From assembly GCA_027578815.1 (NCBI GenBank), contig JANBTH010000346.1, positions 1 to 20,009 on the forward strand: DNA of 20,009 nucleotides, given 5' to 3'. Positions within the stretch are counted from its first letter, which is position 1. Every line of letters starts with the position of its first letter. The stretch comes from Coemansia sp. RSA 1804. Taxonomy: Eukaryota; Kickxellomycota; Kickxellomycetes; Kickxellales; Kickxellaceae. The position numbers were made by a program, and so were the translations under genes. This document shows positions 18,744-20,009 of the stretch, piece after piece. Under the pieces are notes generated by a model, which did no database searches, was not told the origin of the DNA, and saw only the letters and a program-made list of their open reading frames with translations.

Positions 18744-19285
18744 TGAAATTTATTGATTTCCTAGGACACGCAAAAGATCTATCTACAGAAACGCTACAAA
18801 TCGTCCGATCCGCCGTCAGTTCCGCATGGGCCTTCATGGCGCTCGATAAGCCCAACGTTGGGGACCATACGTTGGTATGCGGGGTTATCCGAGCACGCGT
18901 GAGGAACACAGCCGTCGAACGGCCGCTCAAACGCTCCTACAACCAGTGGGAGCCAGAGGACATCCGCAAGCACATGCGCAGATGGCCGAGACCACTGGAC
19001 GGTTACCGAATGACCGCACGGGCCATATTTTTGCTCTCCCTCACCACAGTCTGGCGACCGATCTCGGAGATCGGCTTACTTTTATGCCAGAATGTAGAAA
19101 GAGTTCCAGACAAGGATGCGTATACGATCCGCACACCAATGCCAAAGAACGGGAAGAGCCGCGAGACGGTAGTCTGGCCGAACACCGACGAACCACAGCC
19201 GTCTACGACGGTTAACAGAAAAAGAAGTCAGACCGTCACCTTAAGGATTGGGTTACCCTCCCACCGACGCCCTGAGGAACGGTGA
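18743..19285 (+). CDS. Tyrosine recombinase of DIRS copy 2, C-terminally truncated
   Basis: It would integrate the circular DNA copy. The frame is open from 18617 to 19285, just after a TAG (18614-18616). The core-binding domain begins before the first ATG (18743), since 18617-18742 translates as a good SAM-like start (DSTIRTYNSAWGHWVRW). The first catalytic Arg is present (VWRPISEIGLL), as is the following strand region (TIRTPMPKNGKSRETVVW). The rest of the catalytic domain, with the HxxR box and the nucleophile Tyr, is missing. Only about 100 bases separate the last recognisable residues from the right ITR, and the final residues are unrelated. The RT stop and the first YR ATG overlap as TGATG (18741-18745). 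The YR frame is -1 to RT. A deletion of the 3' half is the simplest reading. Confidence 0.78.
   Translation: MKFIDFLGHAKDLSTETLQIVRSAVSSAWAFMALDKPNVGDHTLVCGVIRARVRNTAVERPLKRSYNQWEPEDIRKHMRRWPRPLDGYRMTARAIFLLSLTTVWRPISEIGLLLCQNVERVPDKDAYTIRTPMPKNGKSRETVVWPNTDEPQPSTTVNRKRSQTVTLRIGLPSHRRPEER
19243..19255 (+). repeat. Candidate internal complementary region remnant
   Basis: AAGGATTGGGTTA is the exact reverse complement of 19411-19423 in the right ITR, and it matches the left ITR at 15631-15641 over 11 bases. DIRS elements carry an internal region near their 3' end that is complementary to both termini and templates circle closure. This short piece lies in the right place but is far shorter than usual. 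Confidence 0.4.
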
Positions 19286-19309
19286 GGTCTTTCACAGCAT
19301 GGTTTTTCC

Positions 19310-19441
19310 AAGGAGAAGGAATCCCCAGTTTATTACGTAAAAATTTTAACAATATGCATGATTATGCAAGTTCTGAAAAAATAAACAATGAGCGGGGCTT
19401 GAGAGGGCCTTAACCCAATCCTTCGTTAGCCGTCAGGCTAA
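19310..19441 (-). repeat. Right inverted terminal repeat of DIRS copy 2
   Basis: This is the partner of 15611-15742. The outer hairpin at 19426-19441 is TTAGCC-gtca-GGCTAA. The inner edge lies just before AAGGAGAAGGA at 19310. Confidence 0.93.
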
Positions 19442-19901
19442 CCTATCAAATAAATTATTAATGCACAAATATGTTGGGAGAAAATCATTTTACCTGCTGA
19501 TCAAAACAAGTGCTGCTCATTATAAACATAAAAATTGGCAGTTTGTTATAATTTTCTTTCTGTGGAATTCTGACATTCTGTGGTAAGTCTTCATGTGAAT
19601 TCCAATGTCCGCATATGTTTTTAAAATTTCGCATTTTTACAAGGAAATTGTTACAAAGAAACAAAATTTTCAGCAATTGTAAGAAATAATTGCATTGATT
19701 TTTATTTGTTCACATGTATACGTAATTGCAAAATTGTTTTTCATTGCAACGTTTGGTAATAACCTACTTACCGGTGTGTTTTTTCTTTTATTTTCTAATA
19801 AAATATATTATTTTTTACATTTACGCGTGTTTTCAACATACTGTTTACACATATAAAACAATTATTTACATATATAAAACCAACGGCTAGTTATATTATT
19901 A

Positions 19902-19948
<47 letters not shown>

Positions 19949-19962
19949 TTTATTTTACAGTG
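19442..19962. other. AT-rich non-coding stretch
   Basis: I see no coding signal. There is a near-duplicated ACATATATAAAAC motif (about 19848-19880), then the ATT microsatellite. The only open frame on the minus strand (19485-19676) is short and AT-driven. Confidence 0.55.
19906..19947 (+). repeat. (ATT)n microsatellite
   Basis: About fourteen ATT units run without interruption, with broken ATTTTT units on each side. It may lie in an intron, because a T-rich ATTTTACAG follows directly. Confidence 0.9.
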
Positions 19963-20009
19963 ATGGAAGAAGACGTCCACACTGTAAAAGTTCCGATTTC
20001 CAGCACTGG
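19963..20009 (+). CDS. Possible start of a further gene, cut by the window edge
   Basis: An ATG at 19963 opens a frame of 15 codons (MEEDVHTVKVPISST) that runs off the window. The composition changes sharply here from AT-rich to balanced. The preceding TTTTATTTTACAG looks like a splice acceptor, so this could equally be an internal exon. No family can be named from this length. Confidence 0.25.
   Translation, partial: MEEDVHTVKVPISST

Larger units (their letters stand above)
15611..19441 (+). mobile_element. Young DIRS-type retrotransposon (copy 2)
   Basis: The element is 3831 bases, bounded by 132-bp inverted terminal repeats without indels. It carries gag, then RT-RNase H-methyltransferase-like, then tyrosine recombinase, all on the plus strand in successive -1 frames. 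It is CpG-rich and its gag and RT frames are fully open, in contrast to copy 1. The YR lacks its C-terminal catalytic half, so this copy could move only with recombinase from elsewhere. Between the YR and the right ITR, a 13-base segment (19243-19255) repeats part of the ITR and may be what remains of the internal complementary region that DIRS elements use to close their circle. Confidence 0.93.

Noticed and set aside
19891..19950. CRISPR-like or tandem array
   Set aside because: It is a simple (ATT)n microsatellite without spacers, in a eukaryotic genome.

Overview
This looks like a piece of a fungal nuclear genome. It carries a Ste7/Byr1-type MAP-kinase kinase, a PH-C2-RasGAP protein, genes with few introns and GTATGT donors, long CAG/poly-Q tracts, and DIRS-type tyrosine-recombinase retrotransposons. 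The mix of nearly intron-free genes, poly-Q and DIRS elements suggests an early-diverging lineage (Mucoromycota or Zoopagomycota). That placement is an inference; nothing in the window fixes the species.

Layout. 1-623 is AT-rich flank. 624-4588 is an old, minus-strand DIRS retroelement with 39-bp inverted terminal repeats (ITRs). Its gag, RT/RNase H/MT and tyrosine recombinase (YR) are still readable but broken, and it has lost almost all CpG. 4589-5066 is the promoter and leader of the MAPKK gene (5067-6218, +). A plus-strand gene for an unknown protein with about seven membrane segments follows (6802-8382). It converges on a large minus-strand RasGAP gene (8536-13319), whose start codon lies in a small upstream exon that a plain ORF search misses. 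13320-14272 has no convincing gene. 14273-15524 is a dead Tc1/mariner element with TIRs, TA duplications and a stop-riddled transposase. 15611-19441 is a second, much younger plus-strand DIRS element with 132-bp ITRs and open gag and RT-RNase H-MT frames. Its YR is cut off after the first catalytic arginine. 19442-20009 is AT-rich with an (ATT)n microsatellite, and possibly the first codons of another gene at the right edge.

How it fits together. The host genes are a signalling kinase, a Ras-pathway negative regulator and a membrane protein. They sit between two transposon zones. The two DIRS copies give an age contrast: one is CpG-depleted and decayed, the other CpG-rich and open. Both end in the same tip structure, a 6-bp stem TTRGCC/GGCYAA around a 4-nt loop. 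The three coding frames of the young copy step by -1 each time (gag, RT, YR). The conserved starts of RT and YR lie upstream of any ATG in their frames, which points to frameshifting or another unconventional way of expressing them.
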